A DNA stretch of 64,000 nt from Bog-159 sp963818855 (lineage in GTDB: Bacteria; Acidobacteriota; Terriglobia; Bryobacterales; Bryobacteraceae), in NCBI GenBank assembly GCA_963818855.1, contig CAWFUH010000011.1, positions 558,001-622,000 of the forward strand, given 5' to 3'. A program made the translations under genes and the position numbers. A model generated the notes under the pieces. That model was not told the DNA's origin. It made no database searches and saw only the letters and a list, made by a program, of their open reading frames with translations. Each line of letters starts with the position of its first letter. Position 1 is the first letter of the stretch. This document shows positions 26,214 through 34,515 of the stretch, piece after piece.

Positions 26214-27080
26214 ATGACGATAAGCATCCCGTCACGACTTGCGGCGAACTGTCGAAAGGCGGTCGAACGGGCGGCATGGCTGGAATCCTTGCCTGTCATG
26301 CTCCGAAATCTGGAGGATCAATGGTCGCTGACACTGGGAACACCCTTCGATACCGAAGATGTCAGTTGCTCGTGGGTCGCACTCGCAAGACTGGGCAACG
26401 GTTCTTCTGCCGTGTTGAAGGTCCCTATGCCGCATATGGAAGGGCAGCATGAGCTGGAGGGTTTGCGGTTCTGGAACGGAAACCCGACCGTACGCGTGCT
26501 CCTCACGGATGATCCTACCGGTGCCATGCTCCTGGAGCGCTGTGAACCAGGAACGCCGTTGCGCGCCCTGCCCGAGGCGGACCAGGACGTGGTGATTACC
26601 GGGCTTCTTCGCCGGCTCTGGCGGTCGCCACCGGCATCGCTGCCTTTTCGGCCGCTATCGGCTTTGATGGAGTTTTGGAGTAAGGAGACATTGGGCGACG
26701 TCGACAAGTGGCCGGATGCGGGCCTCGTCCGCGAGGGTCTACGCCTCTTCAAGGAGCTGGCGTGCACGGCACCCATGCAAATGCTGCTCGCCACTGACCT
26801 GCATGCGGGCAATGTTCTCCGAGCGGCACGGGAACCGTGGCTGGTAATCGATCCGAAGCCGTTTGTCGGCGATCCGGCATATGATGCGACCCAACATCTG
26901 TTCAATTGCGATGCAAGACTGAGCGCGCACCCAGCCGGAACGATCCGCCGCGTTGCGGACCTACTGGAGGTTGATTACGAGCGCGTTCGGCTGTGGACCT
27001 TCGCGCGCGCCGCAGCGGAGCCACGCTCCGAGTGGACGAACGCCGGGCGCATGGCGATTGCCAAAGCAACTGCTCCCTAG
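26214..27080 (+). CDS. Aminoglycoside 6-phosphotransferase-like kinase
   Basis: A 288-residue kinase-fold protein of the APH(6)/streptomycin-6-kinase group. It has the N-lobe segment GNGSSAVLKVPMP with the ATP-binding lysine, the HELEGLRFW helix, the catalytic loop LLATDLHAGNVL and the metal-binding VIDPKPFVGDPAYDATQHL. It would phosphorylate an aminoglycoside or a similar cyclitol. In soil bacteria many such genes are not known to give resistance, so substrate is unproved. It is divergent from the sortilin gene with 75 bases between. A GATAAT box at 26202-26207 lies 7 bases before the ATG, so the message could be leaderless, but no good -35 is visible. Confidence 0.85.
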   Translation: MTISIPSRLAANCRKAVERAAWLESLPVMLRNLEDQWSLTLGTPFDTEDVSCSWVALARLGNGSSAVLKVPMPHMEGQHELEGLRFWNGNPTVRVLLTDDPTGAMLLERCEPGTPLRALPEADQDVVITGLLRRLWRSPPASLPFRPLSALMEFWSKETLGDVDKWPDAGLVREGLRLFKELACTAPMQMLLATDLHAGNVLRAAREPWLVIDPKPFVGDPAYDATQHLFNCDARLSAHPAGTIRRVADLLEVDYERVRLWTFARAAAEPRSEWTNAGRMAIAKATAP

Positions 27081-27122
27081 CACTGGTGGCCGCTCCCACC
27101 TCGCCTGAGTCCCGCAGCCACT

Positions 27123-28055
27123 TCAGTGCCGCATACTGCCCCGCCGGATGAGCCATGCGCCTGCCAGAGACAACGCAGCACCACATATGGCGACTGCCGG
27201 CACTCGTTCACCGCGCACCACGACACCCAACATAAGTGCTACCAAAGGAATCAGAAACGTCGTGCCGGACGCGCATGTCGCTCCCAATCTACCAGCAGCG
27301 GTTGCCATGATTACATTGGCGGCCGCTGTCCCAAGACAGCCCAGCGCCAGGACCGCGCACAACGATGGCAGCGACCACCGGGCCGCTAGCAGGGCCGGTG
27401 CGCCGATGGGCGCCGTCAGGACCAGCGCGACTCCGAGCGCGCGCCAGACCACCGGCAGCGCGCCGTTGCGCTGCTGAAGTGGGCGGGCAAGATTGATCGC
27501 AACGCCGTACGAGACCAGCGCAGCCAGAATCAGCAGCACTCCGCGGGCGCGGCTGCCCCCGGCATACAGGCCCGGCGCCGCCATCAGGATAGCGCCTGTG
27601 AATCCTACTGTCAGACCAACGACGACGCTCCGCGAAGGCAACCGTCGCGCGACGATGGCGGCCACCCCGGCGGCGATCAAAGGAATCGCTGCATTCAGCA
27701 TTCCAGTGAGCGCGGACGAGACATACTGTTCCGCGTGCGGAAACATGCTCATGGGAAACGCCAGCCACAGCACGCCCAACCAGGCAATGCCGGCACGATC
27801 GCGCGCCAGCACCGGACGCCGGGCGCCCGGCACTAGCGACAGGGTCGCAAAGCCGATGCAGAAACGCAAGAACGTGATCCCATCCGGGGGCAGCGCCTCC
27901 AGACCTTCCGCAATGAACAGATAGGAAGCGCCCCAAATCAGGCCAGGTAACACCAGCAGCGCCCATTCGGCCGCGCCCCAGGAAGGCGTTTGGGAGGCTG
28001 CCGTCTTGGTTCCAGCCGTTACCGGTTTGGTCGCCAGCAGATCGGATTGGGTCAT
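27123..28055 (-). CDS. EamA/DMT-family inner-membrane transporter
   Basis: The ATG at 28055 gives 310 residues. The start overlaps the stop of the SnoaL-like gene by 4 bases (ATGA), so it belongs to the operon. There are ten predicted membrane helices in two repeats of the EamA fold: first LLVLPGLIWGASYLFIAEG and then helices near HAEQYVSSALTGMLNAAIPL, then the second half with GVLLILAALVSYGVAINL and IPLVALMLGVVV. EamA proteins carry metabolites such as amino acids or sugars outward; substrate unknown. The longer frame to 28184 lies inside the previous gene and has no support. Confidence 0.88.
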   Translation of the reverse strand: MTQSDLLATKPVTAGTKTAASQTPSWGAAEWALLVLPGLIWGASYLFIAEGLEALPPDGITFLRFCIGFATLSLVPGARRPVLARDRAGIAWLGVLWLAFPMSMFPHAEQYVSSALTGMLNAAIPLIAAGVAAIVARRLPSRSVVVGLTVGFTGAILMAAPGLYAGGSRARGVLLILAALVSYGVAINLARPLQQRNGALPVVWRALGVALVLTAPIGAPALLAARWSLPSLCAVLALGCLGTAAANVIMATAAGRLGATCASGTTFLIPLVALMLGVVVRGERVPAVAICGAALSLAGAWLIRRGSMRH

Positions 28056-28525
28056 TGTTCCTCGTCCGTATGCCAGCCTGGATTCGTCCACCGGCCATGC
28101 TGCCAGACAAAAATCTCCGTCACACGGCCCGCGCTTTGCGAGCGCTTGCCATCCACATCGGTTTCCAAAACATATTGGCTCCAAACGATGGCGACATCGC
28201 CGAAGCGCTGCACTTCGGTGCGGGGAAATTCGAGCCGGATCAGCTTTCCGCCCTTGGCATGGAATTCAGACGACGTGCGCAGCACATCGGCCTGGTTCTT
28301 CCATTTCTTCTCTCCCGCGCTGATCACCAACGTCTCAGGCGGGACTAATTCCGCGACCGTTCTGGTCTCGCCGGCAAACCACGCGCGCCACACAGTTTCC
28401 CGAACCACCAGCAATTGCCGGTCATCCGGTTTCCGGGCCTGTAATTGCGCAGCGCTGACAACTGCAGTCAATGCCGCGAGCATGACGATAATATTCTGCT
28501 TCGATGTCATAATGGCCGTCCTCAC
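28052..28525 (-). CDS. DUF4440/SnoaL-like exported protein
   Basis: A 157-residue protein with a signal peptide (IIVMLAALTAVVSAAQL). The NTF2-like part has RQLLVVRETVWRAWFAGETRTVAELV, then HAKGGKLIRLEFPRTEVQRFGDVAIVWSQYVLE and a C-terminal VTEIFVWQHGRWTNPGWHTD, which is the DUF4440 pattern. It begins directly after the DoxX stop with GTG at 28525 (or ATG at 28510) and overlaps the transporter start. Its role is unknown. Confidence 0.8.
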   Translation of the reverse strand: MRTAIMTSKQNIIVMLAALTAVVSAAQLQARKPDDRQLLVVRETVWRAWFAGETRTVAELVPPETLVISAGEKKWKNQADVLRTSSEFHAKGGKLIRLEFPRTEVQRFGDVAIVWSQYVLETDVDGKRSQSAGRVTEIFVWQHGRWTNPGWHTDEEQ

Positions 28526-28945
28526 TCACTTGTTGGGGTTTTGCCGGAAGGCGTCGACCGCCAGCAACACGGCCGCACCCGACGCAGAGAAGACCGAATA
28601 GTCCATCGGCGACTTGAGGCCGAACGAAATCGCCATGGCGGTTCCAAAGATGGCGAGCAGAATGGCGCTGGCAAGCGAAACCCACCGCGGCCACCATCCC
28701 ACGATCAGCAGGATGCCGCAGGAGGTCTCGGCAACAGTGGCAGCCCATGCCAGGAACGGAATTACGGACCTTGGCAGGAACGAATTCACCTCTGCCGTAT
28801 ACTGCAGGAAACCAGCGAAGTGCTTCAGGTCGACGCTCCTGTCCCACAATCCGAAACGCGAAGACACCGCGGAAAGAAACGCCGCGCCAAGGGCAAGCCG
28901 CGCATAGAGAACTCCCGCCCGTGCAGCCGGAAGGTGCGGGCTCAT
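28526..28945 (-). CDS. DoxX-family membrane protein
   Basis: A 139-residue protein with four membrane helices, LYARLALGAAFLSAVSSRFG first, then FLAWAATVAETSCGILLIVG, WVSLASAILLAIFGTAMAIS and a last one near VFSASGAAVLLAVD. The order and short loops match DoxX/DoxD, which are linked to thiosulfate or quinone redox reactions and to stress. Its start overlaps the cupin stop by 4 bases. Confidence 0.88.
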   Translation of the reverse strand: MSPHLPAARAGVLYARLALGAAFLSAVSSRFGLWDRSVDLKHFAGFLQYTAEVNSFLPRSVIPFLAWAATVAETSCGILLIVGWWPRWVSLASAILLAIFGTAMAISFGLKSPMDYSVFSASGAAVLLAVDAFRQNPNK

Positions 28946-29391
28946 CGCGACGCCCCCTTCGTTGGCACGCCCTTCGTTGCGTCCACGCTGAGCGGGGACT
29001 CATGGTCGCAGATCAGATACGCGACGAACTTCGCCGGCTTCGTGGAACTGGCGTTGGCTGAGACGAGATGCACGCCGTTCGGCGCTTCGTAGAAGCTCTC
29101 GCCCTCCTGGTAAACGGCCTCCGGTTCGCCCTCCACTTGTGTCCGGAGCAATCCTTCGACAACATAGCCAAGCACCGCGCAAGGATGGCTGTGCGGCGCG
29201 GACGCCTCGCCCGGGCCGTACCGAACCTCCACCAAAACCGCCTTCAGATGATCGCCATCCAGTTTGGGCAGCGATTTGGAAACCACCACTCGTGCGCGAT
29301 CTTTCGCCTGGCTCCATCCGAAATGCGCCGCCGCCAAACCAATCGAAAGAATCGCCCCAGCGAAAGTAATCCGCCTTCTGGTCGAGCTCAT
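28942..29391 (-). CDS. Exported cupin-domain protein
   Basis: A 149-residue protein with an N-terminal hydrophobic segment (ITFAGAILSIGLAAAHFGWSQ) that is a signal peptide or anchor, then a cupin: KAVLVEVRYGPGEASAPHSHP with two histidines of the metal site (HSHP), then AVLGYVVEGLLRTQVEG and ESFYEAPNGVHLVSANAS. It is the first gene of a four-gene operon and has a strong ribosome site (GGAGGTG 5 bases before ATG). A -35/-10 pair TTCCGA / TATAGT with a 17-base spacer lies upstream, through the MocR operator. Confidence 0.85.
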   Translation of the reverse strand: MSSTRRRITFAGAILSIGLAAAHFGWSQAKDRARVVVSKSLPKLDGDHLKAVLVEVRYGPGEASAPHSHPCAVLGYVVEGLLRTQVEGEPEAVYQEGESFYEAPNGVHLVSANASSTKPAKFVAYLICDHESPLSVDATKGVPTKGASR

Positions 29392-29423
29392 TGTTCACCT
29401 CCACAGGTTCACTATAAACATAC

Positions 29424-29473
29424 AGTGGACCAATCGGAAGGTCCACTTTTTGTTAGATTGTATGTACCACTTT
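29424..29473. promoter_or_regulatory. MocR operator between divergent genes
   Basis: AGTGGACC at 29424-29431 and GGTCCACT at 29440-29447 form a perfect 8-base dyad with an 8-base spacer. CCACTTT at 29467-29473 adds a third AAAGTGG half, just before the MocR ATG. The dyad lies in the promoter of the cupin operon and ahead of the MocR gene, so the regulator probably controls both and itself. No ribosome site precedes the MocR start. Confidence 0.7.
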
Positions 29474-29474
29474 C

Positions 29475-30950
29475 ATGGCGAGGCGCACCACCCGGTTTGA
29501 GCTGGTTCTTCCACCAAAGGACCCCTGTGTGCCTGCGTATCGATGGCTGTACACGTCCTTTCGAGAGGAGATTTTGTGCGGGCGCTTGCGCGCGGGAGTG
29601 CGCCTCCCGTCCACTCGCGACTTGGCGGCGCAGTACGGCCTGGCGCGAGGAACTGTGGTGAATGCCTTCGAACAGCTCCGTTCCGAAGGCTATGCGGAAG
29701 GCAGTGTGGGGTCCGGCACGTATGTCAGCAGGGTCCTGCCGGAGAAACTGCTCCAAGTTGCGCCGGGGCACGCGCCCAAACCGGCGGCGCAGGTGAAGCG
29801 GCACATCGTCGTTTCAGATTATGGCAGGCAGGCCAAGCTGTTCGGGGGATACGAGAACCTGCCGATACGCGCCTTCCGCGCGAATCTGCCCGCGCTGGAT
29901 CTGTTTCCCACGGCGCTGTGGACCAGAATCACGCTCCGCTGCCTGCGCCGGATCTCGCGCCGTCAATTGATGGGTTGCGACCCCTTGGGCTACATGCCGC
30001 TGCGGCAAGCGGTAGCGGATTACCTGTGCCGGTCGCGCGGGGTACGGTGCGTGGCGGGGCAGTTGGCGATCGTCTCGGGAGTGCAAGAAGCGCTGGATCT
30101 GACGAGCCGGTTGCTGTTGAACCCTGGGGATCGCGTGTGCATCGAGAACCCCGGTTACCCTGGCGCGGTACTGGCGTTTCAGGCTGCCGGCGCGAAAATC
30201 CATGCGGCCCACATAGACGAAGAAGGAATCGTGGTCCGGCACCTGCCCGCACGCGGCGTGCGACTGGTTTACGTCACGCCCGGGCATCAGTTTCCGTTAG
30301 GAACCACCATGAGCCTGGCACGGCGGCTGAAACTCCTGGAATGGGCGCGGAATTCGGGCGCGCTGATTTTCGAAGACGACTATGACAGCGAATACCGCTA
30401 CTCTGGGCGGCCGATTCCGGCACTCCAGGGGCTGGATGCCGGCGGGTTGGTTCTTTATGCGGGCAGCTTTAGCAAGGTGCTGTTTCCAGCGTTGCGGTTG
30501 GGATATGTGGTGGTTCCTTTCGATTTGCTGCCGCACTTCGAGGCGGCGCTATCGTTGACTGTGCGTCACGCGTCGCTCATCGAGCAACTCGTGCTCAGTG
30601 ATTTTCTTGCGGATGGCCACTTTTCAGGCCATGTGCGGCGCATGCGCGAGGTCTATGCGGAGCGCCTTTCGATTCTGCTGGAAGAGGCGCGTGCCAGGCT
30701 TGGCGGTTTACTCGAAATCTCAAACGTCGAAGCCGGGTTGCAGACCGCCGGATGGCTGCGTGCAGGGATAGACGGCGAAGCGGCGGCCGCGGCTGCTGCG
30801 AAGCGCGATGTGTACGTTATGCCGTTGGACCGTTATAGCCAAGGCCGAGTGGCGCCGGAGGGGCTCCATCTGGGCTTTGCGGCATTCGACGGAAAGGAGA
30901 TCCGTCGGGGGGTTCGGGAACTTGCCATTGCACTCGAGAGTGTGAAGTAA
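29475..30950 (+). CDS. MocR/PdxR-type GntR regulator with an aminotransferase domain
   Basis: A 491-residue fusion. The N-terminal winged helix of the GntR type (residues about 20-90) shows LYTSFREEILCGRLRAG, LPSTRDLAAQYGLARGTVVN and EGYAEGSVGSGTYVS. A linker leads to a class I aminotransferase fold: ALDLTSRLLLNPGD, ENPGYPGAVLAFQAAG, VTPGHQFPLGTTM, EDDYDSEYRY and the pyridoxal lysine K334 in GSFSKVLFPALRLG. The protein senses pyridoxal phosphate or an amine and acts on nearby genes. It is divergent from the cupin-DoxX-SnoaL-EamA operon, which is the likely target. Confidence 0.9.
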   Translation: MARRTTRFELVLPPKDPCVPAYRWLYTSFREEILCGRLRAGVRLPSTRDLAAQYGLARGTVVNAFEQLRSEGYAEGSVGSGTYVSRVLPEKLLQVAPGHAPKPAAQVKRHIVVSDYGRQAKLFGGYENLPIRAFRANLPALDLFPTALWTRITLRCLRRISRRQLMGCDPLGYMPLRQAVADYLCRSRGVRCVAGQLAIVSGVQEALDLTSRLLLNPGDRVCIENPGYPGAVLAFQAAGAKIHAAHIDEEGIVVRHLPARGVRLVYVTPGHQFPLGTTMSLARRLKLLEWARNSGALIFEDDYDSEYRYSGRPIPALQGLDAGGLVLYAGSFSKVLFPALRLGYVVVPFDLLPHFEAALSLTVRHASLIEQLVLSDFLADGHFSGHVRRMREVYAERLSILLEEARARLGGLLEISNVEAGLQTAGWLRAGIDGEAAAAAAAKRDVYVMPLDRYSQGRVAPEGLHLGFAAFDGKEIRRGVRELAIALESVK

Positions 30951-31210
30951 TGGCCAGTCGATTCCGGTATCATACCCAGATGCCCTCGATTGAAATCGAC
31001 CCGGAGCTGAACCGCATGGCCCTCGCCGACGCCGCCCGACAGTATCCCAAATATGCCGACCAGGCGGTGACCGTAGTTGCCAGTCCGCTGCTGCGAGGGT
31101 TCGCCTGGCAACTGGAGTGGAAGGGCGAGCCGCCAACCGGACAAGAGGCGTGGGAATTTCAGAATGCTGCGATCCGGGCGTATAAGAGGCTGGCGAAGAT
31201 TGCGGACTAG
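30950..31210 (+). CDS. Small protein of unknown function downstream of MocR
   Basis: An 86-residue protein starting in a one-base overlap with the MocR stop (TAATG). It is helical and charged: IEIDPELNRMALADAARQYPKY, then FAWQLEWKGEPPTGQEAWEF and AIRAYKRLAKI. I do not recognise the family. The translational overlap supports a real gene. An alternative start lies at the MPSIEID Met 10 residues in. Confidence 0.5.
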   Translation: MASRFRYHTQMPSIEIDPELNRMALADAARQYPKYADQAVTVVASPLLRGFAWQLEWKGEPPTGQEAWEFQNAAIRAYKRLAKIAD

Positions 31211-31234
31211 CGCCCCCCAGCGTACGAGTCTCAT

Positions 31235-32902
31235 CTACCAGCTCAGTTCATGCAAGGATACGCCCTGGCGCGGGAGCGAAAACTCCAGCTTGGCCGCTCC
31301 GCCACGCACATCTAAAAACCGCGGAGAGCCGCAGAGCTGTAACTGCCCAGCCGCTTCGAGGCTGGCGTATTGCTCAGACGTAGGGTGCTGCGGAGATCCC
31401 ATAGCCTTCCACGCGCTCCAGGCATTGCTGTGGCTCTCATCGATTCGATAGTGCCGCACCAGCACTCGCGTTGCGGTGCCCGGAACACCGGCGATCTCCA
31501 GGCGCACCTTAGCCTCCGCCGCCGGAACATCGTCGTCATGATAATTCCACGTCAGGACGGAGATCTCCCGGTCCGAACGAACGGCGAGCGCATCTACGTC
31601 CGGGTCGCCGCGGACGCCTTCGGCGAGCATTCTGTCGAGCGGTGTGCGGCCACTGCCTTCTGTCTTCACGCGATCGCCTCGCATCAACGCGGCCATGCGG
31701 AAAAAGTTGAGCACCGGCTTGTCGATGCCATTCGTCGCCAGCGTCCGGAAGCCGGCGAAGTACGGCTGATCCTCGAACTCGAAGGCCCAGGTCAGCATCC
31801 CCTGGATGTTGGTGCGGCGCCGGTCCGCCAGTTCGAAAACGTTCTTCATCATCGCCGCGGTATAAGAGGCGTACAGCGCCCCATTGCGGTAGGCGTTTTG
31901 CGGATAAACGCGCGCCGGGCACGCCGCGCAGCCCTCCGGATCAGACTCGCTCAGCACAATGGGCACGCTCTCGAACTTCGGCAAGGCGCGGACGATGGCA
32001 TATCCCTGGTCCACGTCATCGGCTTGCTTAGCGATACCCATGCGAACATGACCATCCACCATGGTAGGGCGTCCTTTGGCGTGATAAGTGATGAAGTCCA
32101 GCGGAGCGCCCGTTCCCCCCGTTACGGCATTGCTACCGTGGTCGCAGTGCTCCAGGAATTGGCGCAGGAACGCCGCTGCCTTCGCGCCCGACGGACCCGT
32201 GGTGGCCGGTCCGCCGACTCTTGCCGATGGCAGCGCGCCCTTCACGGCCGCAGCCGCGTAGTCGTACAGCTTGTCGTATTCCTCCGGCGTTCCGTGCCAA
32301 TATGAGATATCGGGTTCGTTCCAGACTTCCCAATACCAGGACGCCACTTGATCCTTGCCGTACTTTTCCACGCTGTGCTGCACCCACTTGTAAACTAACT
32401 CGCCCCACTTGTGGTAATCGTTGGGCGGGTAAGACCATCCGATGGAGTAATCCCTGTTTTCAGCGCCGGGAATCCAGGTCGGGTGATACGGCTCGGGCTG
32501 CGACGAGAGCGCCTGCGGCATGAAGCCGATCTCGACGAACGGCTTCGCGCCCGCCTGCACGTAGGTGTCTAAGATACGGTCCGTAATCGTCCAGTCGTAC
32601 ACAGGCCTGCCAGACGCGTCTTCCGAGTAGGCATTCGTGGACCCCCACTTTAGCCCCGGCGTTCCGTCTCCAGTGGCCAGCATAAAGTGGGTGCGAATGT
32701 ATACCGGCGCGCCGCTCATCGCGGCTAACTCATCCACGAGTTTGCGGCCGTTCTGCATGTAGGTGTAGTTCGCCTCGTCGTAGCCGAAATAGGCGTAGAT
32801 GGGTTTGAATGGGCCCACCGCTTCGGCCGCGTTGACGCGGATCGTCACGGTGTTTTGCGCCAGCCCGGGAACGACCAGCAGTAGAAAAGAAATCAGTCGC
32901 AT
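31235..32902 (-). CDS. GH39-like exported beta-xylosidase/glycosidase
   Basis: The ATG at 32902 gives 555 residues with a signal peptide (LISFLLLVVPGLAQ). The TIM barrel shows the GH39 order: VYIRTHFMLA, the acid/base E196 in WYWEVWNEPD, YHAKGRPTMVDGHVR and the probable nucleophile E319 in VLSESDPEGC. GH39 enzymes act on xylosides or glycosaminoglycan fragments. The C-terminal part is a beta-sandwich. It is divergent from the FG-GAP gene with only 51 bases between, so they share the promoter region. Confidence 0.85.
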   Translation of the reverse strand: MRLISFLLLVVPGLAQNTVTIRVNAAEAVGPFKPIYAYFGYDEANYTYMQNGRKLVDELAAMSGAPVYIRTHFMLATGDGTPGLKWGSTNAYSEDASGRPVYDWTITDRILDTYVQAGAKPFVEIGFMPQALSSQPEPYHPTWIPGAENRDYSIGWSYPPNDYHKWGELVYKWVQHSVEKYGKDQVASWYWEVWNEPDISYWHGTPEEYDKLYDYAAAAVKGALPSARVGGPATTGPSGAKAAAFLRQFLEHCDHGSNAVTGGTGAPLDFITYHAKGRPTMVDGHVRMGIAKQADDVDQGYAIVRALPKFESVPIVLSESDPEGCAACPARVYPQNAYRNGALYASYTAAMMKNVFELADRRRTNIQGMLTWAFEFEDQPYFAGFRTLATNGIDKPVLNFFRMAALMRGDRVKTEGSGRTPLDRMLAEGVRGDPDVDALAVRSDREISVLTWNYHDDDVPAAEAKVRLEIAGVPGTATRVLVRHYRIDESHSNAWSAWKAMGSPQHPTSEQYASLEAAGQLQLCGSPRFLDVRGGAAKLEFSLPRQGVSLHELSW

Positions 32903-32953
32903 GCGGCCATGGCCATAGAATGGATGATACAAGGAATCGCCGAAAGGAGCGAC

Positions 32954-34432
32954 ATGCTGCGTTCAGCTTGTGCCGCGATCTTGACTTTTGCACTGCTCCT
33001 GCTGTCTGCACCAGGCGCTGTGGCGGAGTCGGTCAACACTCGAATTCTAAACCGCGCCGCCGAACTGCTTGCCGACGAATCGCACTGGAACCGGGCCGAT
33101 ACTCGTGAGTGTCCGCCGCATGCGGAGAAGGTCAGTTTGTATTGCGCGCTGCGCCAGGCAACCGAGGAAGTGATGGGCGAATCGTCGCATCGGACCACGG
33201 CGATGGAAGAAGTGCGCCATGTGATCGAAGACAAAGTAGGCGACAAATATGAGCACCGCCTGATGGGATACAACAACGATCCCACCATCACACTGAGCGA
33301 CATCCATGCGATCTTGAAAACGGCGGCGGCGCGCCTGGACCACCGTCTGGCCGCGATTTCGCCGCGCTCGTTTGACCGCATGTTGGTGCTCGAAGAGAAA
33401 GCGGAAACCTCGGCCAGTGTCAGTATCGGCGATCTGAACGGCGATGGATATCCCGATCTGGTTTTGGGAAAGGGACGGCACTGGCCGCTACTCGACCGCG
33501 TGCTGCTGAACGATGGAAAGGGTCACTTCACCGCTCACGACCTGGGAACCATCCCGGATCGCACCTATTCCGCCGCCTTGGCCGATGTCAATCACGACGG
33601 CTATCTGGACGTGGTGATCAGCAACGACCAACCGGATCGCAAGTTGATTTATCTGAACGATGGTAAAGGCAACTTCCACGTCTCCGGGACCTTCGGCGAT
33701 CCGAATTGGCCGACCCGCTATGTGACCCTCGCCGACTTGAACGGCGACGGATTTCCCGATATTATTGCGGCTAATCGCGGCGATCCACCAAAACACCCCC
33801 AGGCGAGTTTCATCTGTTTGAACGACGGCAAGGGACAGTTCCCGTCGTGCACTGCCCTGGCAGGCACGGAATCGGCGACCATCATCGTCGCGGCGGATTT
33901 TGACGGAGACGGTACGATTGACCTGTTTGTTCCGCACCGTGACGGCGGTCAGAGCTTGATCTTCTGGAATGACGGCCACGGACGTTTTTCGCAAGAGACA
34001 GCAGTCGGTCCGCGCGATTCGGCTGCGCGCGCCGCGGCCGCGGGCGATCTGAACGGCGACGGACGCGCCGACATCGTGGTAGGGGACGAACGGCAGGGCC
34101 TTTTCGTTTACCTCAACCGCGGAAAGCGGGACTTCAGCGACCCGATCATGCTGGTTGGCAAACAGCGGGTGCCGTACTCCGTTGCGATCGCGGATATGAA
34201 TCGCGACGGAAAGCCGGATATCGTCGTGGGAAATATGGGCGCGCCGGGTTCGGTGTTTTTCAACGATGGAACGGGTACCAATTTTCTGGAGATCCCCTGG
34301 GGCGATGGCAAAGGCGCGGTGTACGGTGTCGCCGTCGGGGACCTGGACGGCGACGGCTGGCCCGACATCGCCGCAGCGCGCAGCGATGCGCCCAATGCCG
34401 TCTGGTTCAGCACGAAAGCCGGGGCGAAATAG
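32954..34432 (+). CDS. Exported FG-GAP/VCBS repeat protein
   Basis: The ATG at 32954 follows a GGAG site and gives a signal peptide (AAILTFALLLLSAPGAVA). A helical N-terminal domain runs to about residue 130, with one Cys-rich stretch (DTRECPPHAEKVSLYC). Then at least six FG-GAP blades with the calcium-binding DxNxDGxxD pattern follow, such as IGDLNGDGYPDLVLG, LADVNHDGYLDVVIS, ADLNGDGFPDIIAA, DFDGDGTIDLFVP, GDLNGDGRADIVVG, ADMNRDGKPDIVVG and GDLDGDGWPDIAAA. It is a beta-propeller, in the periplasm or on the surface; the ligand is unknown. Confidence 0.88.
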   Translation: MLRSACAAILTFALLLLSAPGAVAESVNTRILNRAAELLADESHWNRADTRECPPHAEKVSLYCALRQATEEVMGESSHRTTAMEEVRHVIEDKVGDKYEHRLMGYNNDPTITLSDIHAILKTAAARLDHRLAAISPRSFDRMLVLEEKAETSASVSIGDLNGDGYPDLVLGKGRHWPLLDRVLLNDGKGHFTAHDLGTIPDRTYSAALADVNHDGYLDVVISNDQPDRKLIYLNDGKGNFHVSGTFGDPNWPTRYVTLADLNGDGFPDIIAANRGDPPKHPQASFICLNDGKGQFPSCTALAGTESATIIVAADFDGDGTIDLFVPHRDGGQSLIFWNDGHGRFSQETAVGPRDSAARAAAAGDLNGDGRADIVVGDERQGLFVYLNRGKRDFSDPIMLVGKQRVPYSVAIADMNRDGKPDIVVGNMGAPGSVFFNDGTGTNFLEIPWGDGKGAVYGVAVGDLDGDGWPDIAAARSDAPNAVWFSTKAGAK

Positions 34433-34515
34433 GAAGTGAGTGCCTCCAACTCTGCTGCATGTTGGAATAGCCCTGCGCTAAGATACGCTTTCAATTTCGT
34501 TCGTAAAGGCACAGA

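Noticed and set aside
26214..27080. Clinical aminoglycoside resistance gene
   Set aside because: The family is right, but this is a typical chromosomal soil homologue with no mobile element nearby.
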